A DNA stretch of 64,000 nt from an uncultured Clostridia bacterium (GTDB taxonomy: Bacteria; Bacillota; Clostridia; Oscillospirales; Acutalibacteraceae), in contig CAMHMN010000004.1 in assembly GCA_946186245.1 (NCBI GenBank), positions 1 to 64,000 of the forward strand, given 5' to 3'. The translations under genes and the position numbers were made by a program. The first letter of the stretch is position 1, and each line of letters starts with the position of its first letter. Positions 8,889-17,686 of this stretch are shown here, piece after piece. Under the pieces are notes generated by a model that was given only the letters and a program-made list of their open reading frames with translations, was not told the origin of the DNA and made no database searches.

Positions 8889-8936
8889 TAAAACTATTTT
8901 TCGGAGAATTCTCTGAGTGCAAAGGAGGTCGGATCG

Positions 8937-9356
8937 ATGCTTATAGGCAATGCTGTCCATAGTCTGGATACAAAAGGCAGAATTGTAATACCCGCAAAAT
9001 ACCGGGACGATTTCGGTTCGACAGTCTATGCACTTTACGGCGTCAAGGGCTGTATCAGACTTTACTCCTATGAGCAGTTTATGAAGCACACCGAAAAGCT
9101 GCAGGGCGCGGATATCTCCAAGGATGCTCTCCGGCGCAGGGTTTTCGGTTCGGTGGAGCAGATTTCCCTCGATTCACAGGGGCGTATCCTGCTGTCGGAG
9201 AAGCTGAGGAATAAAGCCGGCATCACCGACAAGGTGCATATGGTCGGTATGTTTGACTGGCTGGAGTTGTGGAAGGAAGAGAATTACGACGAGAAGGAAG
9301 AGGAACTGACTGCCGAGGACGAGATCAGACTGATGGAACAGCTGGGTCTCGCCTGA
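8937..9356 (+). CDS. mraZ: Transcriptional regulator MraZ
   Basis: 139 aa, normal length. It has two AbrB/SpoVT-like swapped-hairpin domains, with DTKGRIVIPAKYRDDF near residue 11 and DSQGRILLSEKLR near 80, the duplicated DxxGR signature of MraZ. MraZ is a ring-forming DNA-binding protein that controls the division and cell-wall cluster it heads. The start follows a strong AAAGGAGG. The next gene is rsmH, as in most bacteria. Candidate binding sites lie 540-600 bp upstream. Confidence 0.97.
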   Translation: MLIGNAVHSLDTKGRIVIPAKYRDDFGSTVYALYGVKGCIRLYSYEQFMKHTEKLQGADISKDALRRRVFGSVEQISLDSQGRILLSEKLRNKAGITDKVHMVGMFDWLELWKEENYDEKEEELTAEDEIRLMEQLGLA

Positions 9357-9371
9357 TACAAGGAAGACGAG

Positions 9372-10307
9372 GTGCGCGGTTTGGAATTCAATCATATACC
9401 CGTGCTTTTTGAGGAAACGATTGCATCGCTCGGCATAAAGCCGGACGGTATATACATTGACTGTACCGCGGGAGGCGGCAATCACAGCGCGGCGATTCTG
9501 CAGCGTCTGGGCGGGAAGGGCAGGCTTGTCTGTCTTGACCGCGATCCCGACGCGATCGCAGCCGTCACCGAAAGGTTTTCGGGCGACAGCCGGGTCAGCG
9601 TCATACATACCCGATACAGCGCGGTGAGCGAAGTGCTTGCCGGGCTGGGAATAGCAGCGGCTGACGGAGTGCTGATGGACATCGGTGTTTCTTCCCATCA
9701 GGTAGACACTGCCGAGCGCGGTTTCTCCTTTCACAAGGATGCTCCGCTCGATATGCGCATGAGCCAGCAAGGCGCTACCGCCGCCGATCTCTGCAATACC
9801 ATGACATGGCAGCAGCTTGCGGAAATCTTTACAAAGTACGGCGAGGAAAAATTCTCGGTCCGCATAGCCAAGGCCATCTGCTCCGCGAGAGAGGACAAGC
9901 CGGTTGAAACCACCTTCGCGCTTGCCGAAATCATTTCCGGTGCGGTGCCGGCAGCCGCAAAACGCGCAGGCCATCCTGCCAGAAAGGTCTTTCAGGCCCT
10001 GCGGATTGCCGTCAACGACGAGCTGGGCGAGCTGGAAAGAGGACTTCAGGCGGCATTTGACTGCCTGAATCCCGAAGGCAGGCTTTCGGTGATCACCTTT
10101 CATTCGCTCGAAGATCGGATCGTAAAGCAGACAATGGCCAGATGGTGCGAAGGCTGTACCTGTCCGCCGGAGTTTCCGGTCTGTGTGTGCGGCAACAAGC
10201 CCAAGGCACGTCTGCTCCACAAAAAGCCGATCGTGCCTTCTGACGAGGAGCTTGAACGCAATCCCCGCAGCAGAAGCAGCAAACTGAGGACATGCGTCAA
10301 ACTGTGA
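9372..10307 (+). CDS. rsmH: 16S rRNA (cytosine1402-N4)-methyltransferase
   Basis: 311 aa. RsmH (MraW) methylates C1402 in the ribosomal P site. The family motifs are in order: HIPVLFEETI near residue 8, the SAM site YIDCTAGGGNHSAAIL, GVLMDIGVSSHQVD, FQALRIAVNDELGELE and ITFHSLEDRIVK. The start is a GTG with AAGGAAG upstream. It follows mraZ with a 15-base gap. Confidence 0.97.
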   Translation: MRGLEFNHIPVLFEETIASLGIKPDGIYIDCTAGGGNHSAAILQRLGGKGRLVCLDRDPDAIAAVTERFSGDSRVSVIHTRYSAVSEVLAGLGIAAADGVLMDIGVSSHQVDTAERGFSFHKDAPLDMRMSQQGATAADLCNTMTWQQLAEIFTKYGEEKFSVRIAKAICSAREDKPVETTFALAEIISGAVPAAAKRAGHPARKVFQALRIAVNDELGELERGLQAAFDCLNPEGRLSVITFHSLEDRIVKQTMARWCEGCTCPPEFPVCVCGNKPKARLLHKKPIVPSDEELERNPRSRSSKLRTCVKL

Positions 10308-10403
10308 TTGACGCGCGAAAAAAACATCACAAACATCTGCGGAGTAATCCGTGACGATAACGGAAATAACAACCGATCATTAAAAACAGGGGGAAGAAAA
10401 GAA

Positions 10404-10907
10404 ATGGCAAATTACAACAGCAGCAACGCCTACAAAATGCGCTATGAAGACGGCGCGGCAGAAAAGATCAGAAAGAGCCCTTCCAAAAAGGCTCCTCAAC
10501 CAAAAAAGCATATCAGACCCAATATGACCGTCAGGCTCAATCGAAAAACGGAGAGCAGGCAGGTGCTTGCCCCCGGAAAGCTGGTCAGACCGCTCAGATC
10601 CTTTGACGCGGGACAGGTGCGTATGCTGTTTGCGGCTGGATTTGCCTTTTTTGTACTGATTACCTTTTTTGCCATCAATATCGGCATTCAGGTCAGGGAC
10701 AATGAGCTTACCAACCAGCTCAACGAGAAAAAAAGAATCCTTGCGGCTTTGCAGGACGATTATAGCGGCCTGTCAATGAAGCAGGAGAAGATCTGGAATG
10801 AGGATTCGATAGAAGAATATGCGGAGCAGAACCTGGGTATGCAGAAAAGGGACAATCATCAGGTCAATTGGTTCGTGGTCAACTGGGACAACGATTTTGA
10901 AGACTGA
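10404..10907 (+). CDS. ftsL: FtsL-like cell division protein
   Basis: 167 aa from the chosen start. A basic cytoplasmic N-terminus of about 75 residues is followed by one membrane span (MLFAAGFAFFVLITFFAINIGI) and an extracytoplasmic coiled coil (NELTNQLNEKKRILAALQDD), the layout of FtsL/DivIC septum proteins. The ATG at 10404 is chosen because GGGGGAAG precedes it; the open frame extends upstream without a ribosome site. The position between rsmH and the division PBP supports FtsL, which is too variable to name by sequence alone. Confidence 0.85.
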   Translation: MANYNSSNAYKMRYEDGAAEKIRKSPSKKAPQPKKHIRPNMTVRLNRKTESRQVLAPGKLVRPLRSFDAGQVRMLFAAGFAFFVLITFFAINIGIQVRDNELTNQLNEKKRILAALQDDYSGLSMKQEKIWNEDSIEEYAEQNLGMQKRDNHQVNWFVVNWDNDFED

Positions 10908-11133
10908 ATCATTTCATGCAGACCACCATACGGCAATGTGCAGGTCTACGAATACTTTCATTGAAAACATAATAAATATTTCAATAGAGGCGGGTGCGGC
11001 AGTTTATCTGATGCGGCTTGTCGGAACGCATCTGCGTCAGATGGGCAGCCCCGCTTGCTGTTGCCGGCGTGAGAGTTAAGAAGAATTCTTGACTCTCGTT
11101 TTAGTTAATGCATAATATTTTGGAGGAACTGAT
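10908..11133 (+). other. Gap between ftsL and pbp
   Basis: This 226-bp gap within the cluster is unusual for a dcw operon. It contains small inverted repeats (for example CATCTG/CAGATG around 11028-11041) and the hairpin at 11071-11104. No coding frame with a ribosome site is seen. Confidence 0.5.
11071..11104 (+). terminator. Terminator-like hairpin inside the dcw cluster
   Basis: GAGAGTTAAGAA, loop GAA, TTCTTGACTCTC, then GTTTTAG. The 12-bp stem has one wobble pair and a short T-run. It lies between ftsL and the PBP gene, so it should reduce read-through into pbp or act as a processing or stability element. Confidence 0.65.
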
Positions 11134-13614
11134 TTGGTTAATAAAATACAATCATTTATTACAAGATATTTTGAGAAGCTCCGGGTGCATTTCATGCAAT
11201 ACAAGCGGCTGGACAGGTTTTCGGCGAGGTTTGGCTGGCTTACGCTGGTCATTGGAATCTGCGTGCTTGCGATCGTCGTCAATTTGTTTAACCTGATGGT
11301 ACTCAACAATGAAGAAAACCAGCAGGCGGCGGCTTCTCAGCAGTTGAAAACAACCACCGTTCCCGCCAACAGAGGAACGATATTCGACTCCGGGGGAGAT
11401 AAGCTGGTGCAGAGCTCGGCCGCGTGGGTGGTGCTGCTCGAACCAAAAACGCTGAATATGGAATATTCCGCAGAGGAGCAGGAGAAAATCTATCATACGA
11501 TTTCGGAAATACTCGGCATCAGCTATGAAACCGTGGTCAAAAGAAGCCAGAGGAATTCCTCACAGGCCAAGCTGACGGTCAAGGCGGACAAAGATCAGAA
11601 GGATAAGCTCTCGGCCTACATCTTCCGCGACGCCTATACCTGCAAATTGCAGGAGGTGGGAGAAAACGGCAAGAAGAAGACCGTGGAGAAGCTCTTTCTG
11701 GCCGAGGAAATCCAGTCAAAGGTGTTTCAGCGCGGCGATGACTTCTACATCAAGGCCAAGGATATCGGCGTCGCAGGCAATGACGAAATCAAGCTCAAGC
11801 ATGACGAAAACTATCAATATATCAAGGGCGTCATTCTGCAGAAGGATACCAACCGGTATTACCGCGACAATCCCATCGCCGTCAATGTGATAGGATATAC
11901 CAATTTTGACAACGAAGGCTCCCAGGGACTGGAGAGCTATTATAACGAGGAACTGAGAGGCGTTGACGGCAAGTCCCGTACCGCAAAGAATTCCGTCGGC
12001 GGTGAAATGCCCTTTGAATACAACGACAGCAGCACCAAGCCGATCGACGGCAACGACATTACGCTCACGATAGATTCCAAGATACAGGTCATGCTGGAAA
12101 AATACCTCAGACAGGCGGTCATTGACAACAAGGTGCAGAATCACGCGGCGGGCATCATCATGAATGTCAATACGGGCGCGATTCTCGCCATGGCAACAAT
12201 GCCGGATTACGACCCCGCCGATTATCAGAGGATTACTGATCCGGTAGCCTTGAAAAGGATCAACGCCATAGAGAATCAGCAGGAACAGGATAAGGCCATC
12301 GTCGAGGCACAGGCGGATCAGTGGAAAAACAAGGCGGTCAACGACACCTACGAGCCCGGCTCGGTTTTCAAGCCGATCACCATGTCCTCCGCACTGGAAG
12401 AGGGAGTGACAAAGCTCGACGACACGTTCGTCTGCAAAGGTTATCGGGTCGTGGGCAAGAGACGTATCAAGTGTGCCCGAACCAGCGGACACGGCAAGGA
12501 AAACCTTACCCAGGCAATGATGAATTCCTGCAATCCCGCCCTGATGGAAATCGGCTCCCGTCTGGGTATCAAAAATTTCTCCAAGTATTTCAAATCCTAC
12601 GGCCTTACAGCCGCCACCGGCATCGACCTTCCCGGCGAATCCTCCGGCATGTACCATCGCGAGAAGGATATGACGGAGCTTGACCTTGCGATTTGTTCCT
12701 TCGGCCAGTCAATGACGGTGACGCCGATCCAGATGATAACGGCCCTCTCGGCTGTTGTAAACGGCGGCTATCTGCTGAAGCCCTATGTGGTGGAAAAAAT
12801 AACCGACCCCAACGGCAATATCGTCCAAAGCCATCAAAAGGTGGTAAAGCGCCAGGTCATTTCAAAGGAAACTTCCGCCAAGATGCGCGACATTCTGGAA
12901 GCCACCGCCAACAAGGGCGGAACCGCCCACAATGTATACCTGCCGGGCTATCGCATCGGCGGCAAGACCGGTACATCGGAAAAAATCGCGAAGCAGGCCA
13001 ACACCAAGACCAAGAAAAAACTGTATGTCGCTTCGTTCTGCGGCATTGCGCCGATAGATAATCCCGAGGTGGCGGTGCTGATCATGCTTGACGAACCTGA
13101 GGGGACAAGACACAGCGGCGGTTCCATTGCGGCCCCCGTCGTGCGGGGCATTTTCAGCGAGCTGCTGCCCTATCTCAGCGTGGAAACCACCTATTCAGAG
13201 GAATACATGCGTATCATGGATACACCGGTTCCCTCCGTTGTAGGAAACAGCAGGGAGAATGCCGTGCAGACACTGGAGAAAAAAGGCTTCAGCACAAGGA
13301 TCATCGGAAACGGCGATACCGTGACGGCGCAGATCCCTTCCGGAGGCAAAAATGCCCCGAAATCCTGCACCATCGTCCTTACCACCGATTCTGACGGAGA
13401 GATACCTACCGTCACCGTCCCCGATCTGGTCGGCTTGTCGCCCTCCAAGGTGGCTTACACAGTAAAGAACAGAAACCTCAACATCCGATATTCCGGCACC
13501 GGCTTTGACAGCACCAGCGGTCTGTCGAGAAAGCAGGATCCTCCTGCCGGCAGCGTGGTGCAAGAGGGGACTGTCGTGACAGTTGAATTTACTGTTGACG
13601 GAATAAACGACTGA
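11134..13614 (+). CDS. Division-type penicillin-binding protein with two PASTA domains (FtsI/SpoVD class)
   Basis: 826 aa class B PBP, the transpeptidase that cross-links septal peptidoglycan outside the membrane. A short cytoplasmic tail and one membrane span (about residues 32-54) lead into a dimerisation domain with the class B motif RGTIFD. The catalytic triad motifs are SVFK (Ser at about 410), SCN (about 465) and KTG (about 611). Two PASTA domains follow, about residues 690-755 and 757-826. The TTG start is fixed by TGGAGGA seven bases upstream. Vegetative FtsI/PBP2B and sporulation SpoVD cannot be separated by sequence here; as the only PBP in the cluster it is probably the main division enzyme. 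Confidence 0.95.
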   Translation: MVNKIQSFITRYFEKLRVHFMQYKRLDRFSARFGWLTLVIGICVLAIVVNLFNLMVLNNEENQQAAASQQLKTTTVPANRGTIFDSGGDKLVQSSAAWVVLLEPKTLNMEYSAEEQEKIYHTISEILGISYETVVKRSQRNSSQAKLTVKADKDQKDKLSAYIFRDAYTCKLQEVGENGKKKTVEKLFLAEEIQSKVFQRGDDFYIKAKDIGVAGNDEIKLKHDENYQYIKGVILQKDTNRYYRDNPIAVNVIGYTNFDNEGSQGLESYYNEELRGVDGKSRTAKNSVGGEMPFEYNDSSTKPIDGNDITLTIDSKIQVMLEKYLRQAVIDNKVQNHAAGIIMNVNTGAILAMATMPDYDPADYQRITDPVALKRINAIENQQEQDKAIVEAQADQWKNKAVNDTYEPGSVFKPITMSSALEEGVTKLDDTFVCKGYRVVGKRRIKCARTSGHGKENLTQAMMNSCNPALMEIGSRLGIKNFSKYFKSYGLTAATGIDLPGESSGMYHREKDMTELDLAICSFGQSMTVTPIQMITALSAVVNGGYLLKPYVVEKITDPNGNIVQSHQKVVKRQVISKETSAKMRDILEATANKGGTAHNVYLPGYRIGGKTGTSEKIAKQANTKTKKKLYVASFCGIAPIDNPEVAVLIMLDEPEGTRHSGGSIAAPVVRGIFSELLPYLSVETTYSEEYMRIMDTPVPSVVGNSRENAVQTLEKKGFSTRIIGNGDTVTAQIPSGGKNAPKSCTIVLTTDSDGEIPTVTVPDLVGLSPSKVAYTVKNRNLNIRYSGTGFDSTSGLSRKQDPPAGSVVQEGTVVTVEFTVDGIND

Positions 13615-13623
13615 CGCTATAAT
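13595..13623 (+). promoter_or_regulatory. Internal promoter before murE
   Basis: TTGACG at 13595-13600, a 17-bp spacer and TATAAT at 13618-13623. The -35 lies in the last codons of pbp and the -10 just after its stop, about 50 bases before murE. It could supply murE-onward transcription independently of the upstream hairpin. Confidence 0.65.
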
Positions 13624-13672
13624 GTATGCAAAGCGTTTTCCATATCATTAGACGTAAAGGGATGATCATTCA

Positions 13673-15115
13673 ATGCTGCTTTCGGACGTTATGAAAGGCA
13701 TTCCGTACCGGGGAAATGTTCCCGACTGCGAGGTGACGGATCTCACATCCGACTCACGCAAGGTTACGGAAGGTGTCGTATTTGTATGTATCAAGGGCAT
13801 AAAGAGCGACGGCCATGATTATGCCGCGACCGCTGCCTCCAACGGCGCCGCCGCCGTAATCTGCGACCGCGATCTCGGTCTTGACAATCAGATGATCGTC
13901 GGTTCCACACGCGAGGCTTTTGCCGCGATGTGCGAAAATTTCATGGGCAATCCCCTCCGCCGGCTGAAGCTGATCGGCGTGACCGGTACCAACGGTAAAA
14001 CGTCAACCACATTCATCACCAAGCAGGTGCTCGACAGAAGCGGACACAAATGCGGTCTGATCGGCACCATTCAGAATATGATCGGTGACGAGGTGCTTCA
14101 CACCGAATTCACCACGCCCGACACCTACGAGCTGCACAGCCTTTTTGCCAGAATGGCGGAGGCGGGATGTGAATTTGTCGTAATGGAAGTGTCTTCTCAC
14201 GCGCTGGAGCAGGGGCGAGTGGCGGGACTGCATTTTGCGGCGGCCTGCTTTACCAATCTCACCGAGGATCACCTGGATTTCCACGGCACCATGGAAGCCT
14301 ATTTCGGCGCGAAGGCGAAGCTCTTCGGCATGACCGACTGCGCGATCATCAATATTGACGACGAATGGGGCAATAAACTGCGCATAGAGGACAATGTGGA
14401 ACTCATCACCTACGGCATAGACAATTCCCTGGCCGACGTCAGGGCGGAGAATGTCCGGTTCTTTGCGGACGGAGTGGGATTCACCCTCTGCGTTCCGGAC
14501 GGGAAGTACAACGTCAAGGTGCCGACTCCCGGAAAATTCTCGGCTTACAATGCCCTGAGCGCAGCCGGCTGTGCGCTGGCGGTGGGTGCTTCTCCCGAAT
14601 CGGTAGCCGAAGCGCTCAACCGTTCCACCGGCATCAAGGGCCGGGCGGAAGTCTTTCCCACGGGACGCGACTTTACCATCATTCTCGATTATGCGCATAC
14701 GCCGGACGGTGTGGAGAATATTCTCAGCTCCATGCGGGCCGTATCACAGGGCAGACTGGTTGCCCTGCTGGGATGCGGCGGCGACCGCGATCCCTACAAG
14801 CGACCGCTGATGGGAGAAGCGGCGGCACGTCTGTCGGACTTTGTCATCGTCACATCGGATAATCCCCGCACCGAGGATCCCGAGAGCATTATCCGGCAGA
14901 TCATTCCCGGCGTGGAGAAGCATGACACTCCCTATATCGTGATTGTCAACCGCCGCGAGGCGATGAAATACGCCGTGGAGCATGCTCAGCCGGGCGATGT
15001 GATCGTCATGGCGGGCAAGGGTCACGAGGACTATCAGATCATCGGCAAGGTCAAGATTCATTTTGACGAGCGCGAGGTTCTGAGAGAAATATTTGAAGGA
15101 CTTGACATGGAGTAA
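13673..15115 (+). CDS. murE: UDP-MurNAc-tripeptide synthetase
   Basis: 480 aa, the usual length of MurE, which adds the third amino acid to the peptidoglycan stem peptide in the cytoplasm. The ATP site GVTGTNGKTSTT is near residues 103-114, with LTEDHLDFHG and the ligase motif ILDYAHTPDG further on. The DNPR motif near residue 396 is the established signature for meso-diaminopimelate rather than lysine, so a DAP-type wall is expected. Followed by murF after 16 bases. Confidence 0.96.
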   Translation: MLLSDVMKGIPYRGNVPDCEVTDLTSDSRKVTEGVVFVCIKGIKSDGHDYAATAASNGAAAVICDRDLGLDNQMIVGSTREAFAAMCENFMGNPLRRLKLIGVTGTNGKTSTTFITKQVLDRSGHKCGLIGTIQNMIGDEVLHTEFTTPDTYELHSLFARMAEAGCEFVVMEVSSHALEQGRVAGLHFAAACFTNLTEDHLDFHGTMEAYFGAKAKLFGMTDCAIINIDDEWGNKLRIEDNVELITYGIDNSLADVRAENVRFFADGVGFTLCVPDGKYNVKVPTPGKFSAYNALSAAGCALAVGASPESVAEALNRSTGIKGRAEVFPTGRDFTIILDYAHTPDGVENILSSMRAVSQGRLVALLGCGGDRDPYKRPLMGEAAARLSDFVIVTSDNPRTEDPESIIRQIIPGVEKHDTPYIVIVNRREAMKYAVEHAQPGDVIVMAGKGHEDYQIIGKVKIHFDEREVLREIFEGLDME

Positions 15116-15131
15116 AGGGTGATATATTATA

Positions 15132-16505
15132 ATGGAGAGCATGAAACTTACCGAGATTGCTTCCGTGCTGGGAGCTGACCCTTCCGGATATTCCGACACG
15201 GAGATAACCAATGTGACCATTGACAGCCGCGAGGCGGGCGAAGGTTCGCTGTTTATCGCCATAAAGGGGGACCGCTTCGACGGACACGACTTTGTGACGG
15301 ATGTGCTGTCAAAGGGCGCGGCTGCCGCGGTCTGCGGAAGGCCGATTGAAGGCGTCCCGGAGAACAGGATCATCTGTGTATCCGATACGCGTCTGGCGTT
15401 TCTTGCCCTGGCAAAGCACTACAGGCAGAAATTTGACATTCCGGTGGTGGGTCTTACAGGCTCGGTCGGCAAGACCACCACAAAGGAAATGGTGGCCGCG
15501 GTGCTTTCCCAGAAATACAGAACGCTTGCGACACAGGGCAATTTCAACAATGAGATAGGGCTGCCGAAGATGTGCTTCCGTCTGGACAGCAGCTATGAAG
15601 CGGCTGTCTTTGAGATGGGAATGAGCGGATTCGGAGAGATCAGCCGCCTGACCGGCACCGCGCTCCCCACCGTCGGCATTATCACCAATATCGGCGTTTC
15701 CCACATTGAAATGCTGGGCTCCCGCGAGGGCATTCTGAAGGCAAAAATGGAGATATTGGAGGGCATGTCGCCTTCCGCCCCCCTGATCATCAACGGCGAC
15801 AACGATCTGCTGCCGAAGGGCGTGGAGGGCATCCCCAATCCCGTTGTGGTCTGCGGCATTTCCTGCGAAAACGCCGACTGCCGCGCGGAGAACATCGAGC
15901 AGCACAGCGACGCGATGCGCTTTGTCATCAATTATCGCGGCTCGCGCTATCCCGTCGTACTGCCTGCTATCGGCATGCACAATGTCTACAACGCATGTAT
16001 CGCCTTCGCCTGCGGAATGCTGCTGGATGTGTCTCCCGAACAGGCTGTGAAGGGTCTTTCGGAGTACGTTCCCACCGGCATGCGTCAGAAGATTGTCAGA
16101 CGGGGCGGCATTACGGTCATAGAAGACTGCTACAACGCGAGTCCCGATTCCATCAAGGCTTCGCTGCGGGTGCTGCGCGATCTTGAATGCACGCGCAGAA
16201 TCGCTGTGCTGGGTGACATGAAGGAACTGGGCAGCTATTCACGCGCCGCACATCTCGACTGCGGAAAGGCGGCAGCCGACAACGGAATCGATCTTCTGTT
16301 TGCCTACGGGCCGGAAGCGAAGGCCTATGTGGAAGGAACAGAGGGAAAGATTCCCGTCGCACTTCATTTTGACGACAAGCGTGACCTGGTGATCAAGCTG
16401 TGTTCGCTGCTTCAGGAGGGCGACGCCGTTCTGTTCAAGGCGAGCAGGGCCATGAAGCTGGAGGAAGCGATTGAGTCGGTATATGAGGTATTCGGAGAAA
16501 GCTAA
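15132..16505 (+). CDS. murF: UDP-MurNAc-tripeptide-D-alanyl-D-alanine ligase
   Basis: 457 aa. MurF adds D-Ala-D-Ala to complete the cytoplasmic pentapeptide precursor. The ATP loop GLTGSVGKTTTKEMV is near residue 107, and GNFNNEIGLP, the substrate loop typical of MurF, follows. The C-terminal domain carries EDCYNASPDSIKASL. The start may be the ATG at 15132 or the one at 15141 three codons on, which has GGAGAG immediately upstream; both give essentially the same protein. Confidence 0.96.
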   Translation: MESMKLTEIASVLGADPSGYSDTEITNVTIDSREAGEGSLFIAIKGDRFDGHDFVTDVLSKGAAAAVCGRPIEGVPENRIICVSDTRLAFLALAKHYRQKFDIPVVGLTGSVGKTTTKEMVAAVLSQKYRTLATQGNFNNEIGLPKMCFRLDSSYEAAVFEMGMSGFGEISRLTGTALPTVGIITNIGVSHIEMLGSREGILKAKMEILEGMSPSAPLIINGDNDLLPKGVEGIPNPVVVCGISCENADCRAENIEQHSDAMRFVINYRGSRYPVVLPAIGMHNVYNACIAFACGMLLDVSPEQAVKGLSEYVPTGMRQKIVRRGGITVIEDCYNASPDSIKASLRVLRDLECTRRIAVLGDMKELGSYSRAAHLDCGKAAADNGIDLLFAYGPEAKAYVEGTEGKIPVALHFDDKRDLVIKLCSLLQEGDAVLFKASRAMKLEEAIESVYEVFGES

Positions 16506-16554
16506 GGAATGATTCCGGGTGAATCTGAGCAAAATATAAGGATGGTAATCAAAA

Positions 16555-17580
16555 ATGACACAGGAATTGATAAGTCTGCTGGCTTCGGCAATGTCTTTCG
16601 CCATAACGGCGGCGCTTGGAAAAAAGGTAATCCCCTGGCTTCATAAGCTCAAATACGGCCAGACCATCAAGGAAATCGGCCCCAAATGGCACGAAAAGAA
16701 GCAGGGTACTCCTACCATGGGCGGTATCATGTTCATTGCCGGTATACTCATTTCACTGATCGTATGTCTGCCGCTGTATTATTACCTCAGAAGCGGCGGG
16801 TCGATCGCTTCCAGCTATGAAGATACCAAGAGCTATTGGGTCAGACTGATTGCGGGCGTTCTGATGGCAGTCATGTTCGCGGCGGTAGGATTCCTGGATG
16901 ATTACATCAAGGTTGTCAAAAAGCAGAATGACGGACTGACGCCGGGTCAGAAGATGATCTTCATGACGCTCATCAGCGGCGCGTTCCTTGCTACGCTTGC
17001 CATCAGCGGCGACGCGACGGTGACCACCATTCCCTTCTTCTCAAGCGAGGTGGATGTGGGATTCTGGTTCTATCCCGTTTCGCTGATCATGATCGTGGGC
17101 TTTGTCAACGCGGTGAATCTGACCGACGGCATCGACGGCCTTTGCTCGTCCGTCACATTCTTCGTCGCCATTGTGTTCATTGTGATCGCCGGAATGCACA
17201 GCATGTTCGGCATGAGCATTTTTGCCGCGGCGGTGGCAGGCGGATGCCTTGGCTTCCTGGTGTGGAATTTTTTCCCCGCAAAGGTCTTTATGGGCGATAC
17301 CGGTTCGCTCTTTCTGGGAGGACTCTTCTGCGCTCTGGCTTACGGCGTGAATATGCCGATACTTATCCCGCTGGTGGGAATCATTTACCTTTGCGAGGCC
17401 GGCTCTGTCATGCTTCAGGTGGCTTACTTCAAGGCCACTCACGGCAAGAGAATATTCAAGATGAGCCCCATACATCATCACTTTGAGATGAGCGGCTGGA
17501 GCGAAGTCAAAATCGTCTGGGTGTTCAGCATTGTCACCCTTATCGCCGGAGTCATAGCGGTGGCTCTTTCGATAGCTTAA
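16555..17580 (+). CDS. mraY: Phospho-N-acetylmuramoyl-pentapeptide transferase
   Basis: 341 aa with about ten membrane spans. MraY transfers phospho-MurNAc-pentapeptide to undecaprenyl phosphate, making lipid I at the inner face of the membrane. The family motifs are clear: FLDDYIKVVKKQNDGL, NLTDGIDGL, FMGDTGSL and the C-terminal PIHHHFEMSGWSE histidine box. Next should come murD; instead a hairpin and ftsW follow. Confidence 0.97.
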   Translation: MTQELISLLASAMSFAITAALGKKVIPWLHKLKYGQTIKEIGPKWHEKKQGTPTMGGIMFIAGILISLIVCLPLYYYLRSGGSIASSYEDTKSYWVRLIAGVLMAVMFAAVGFLDDYIKVVKKQNDGLTPGQKMIFMTLISGAFLATLAISGDATVTTIPFFSSEVDVGFWFYPVSLIMIVGFVNAVNLTDGIDGLCSSVTFFVAIVFIVIAGMHSMFGMSIFAAAVAGGCLGFLVWNFFPAKVFMGDTGSLFLGGLFCALAYGVNMPILIPLVGIIYLCEAGSVMLQVAYFKATHGKRIFKMSPIHHHFEMSGWSEVKIVWVFSIVTLIAGVIAVALSIA

Positions 17581-17597
17581 TGAGTATGAATGGAACG

Positions 17598-17632
17598 CCT
17601 TCCCAAGGCATCTGGCATTGGGAAGGATTTTT
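17598..17632 (+). terminator. Terminator hairpin between mraY and ftsW
   Basis: CCTTCCCAA, an 11-base loop, TTGGGAAGG, then ATTTTT. It lies 18 bases after the mraY stop, where murD normally stands. With the hairpin at 11071 it suggests that the cluster is not one uninterrupted transcript. Confidence 0.75.
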
Positions 17633-17686
17633 CCGACTTTATGAGGAATTTTGTTTGTGTTTATGAATCGGAAAGGAGAGAATCAA

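Noticed and set aside
8699-8962. Short open frame across the dispersed repeat into mraZ
   Set aside because: It consists of the GC hairpins of the repeat in translation and overlaps mraZ out of frame.
11089-11118. TTGACT-18-TAATAT before pbp
   Set aside because: The -35 lies in the terminator arm and transcription would start at or after the pbp ribosome site, so it cannot give a translatable message.
15102-15130. TTGACA-17-TATTAT just before murF
   Set aside because: The start site would fall inside or after the murF start codon, so it would need a leaderless or truncated murF. Coincidence is more likely.
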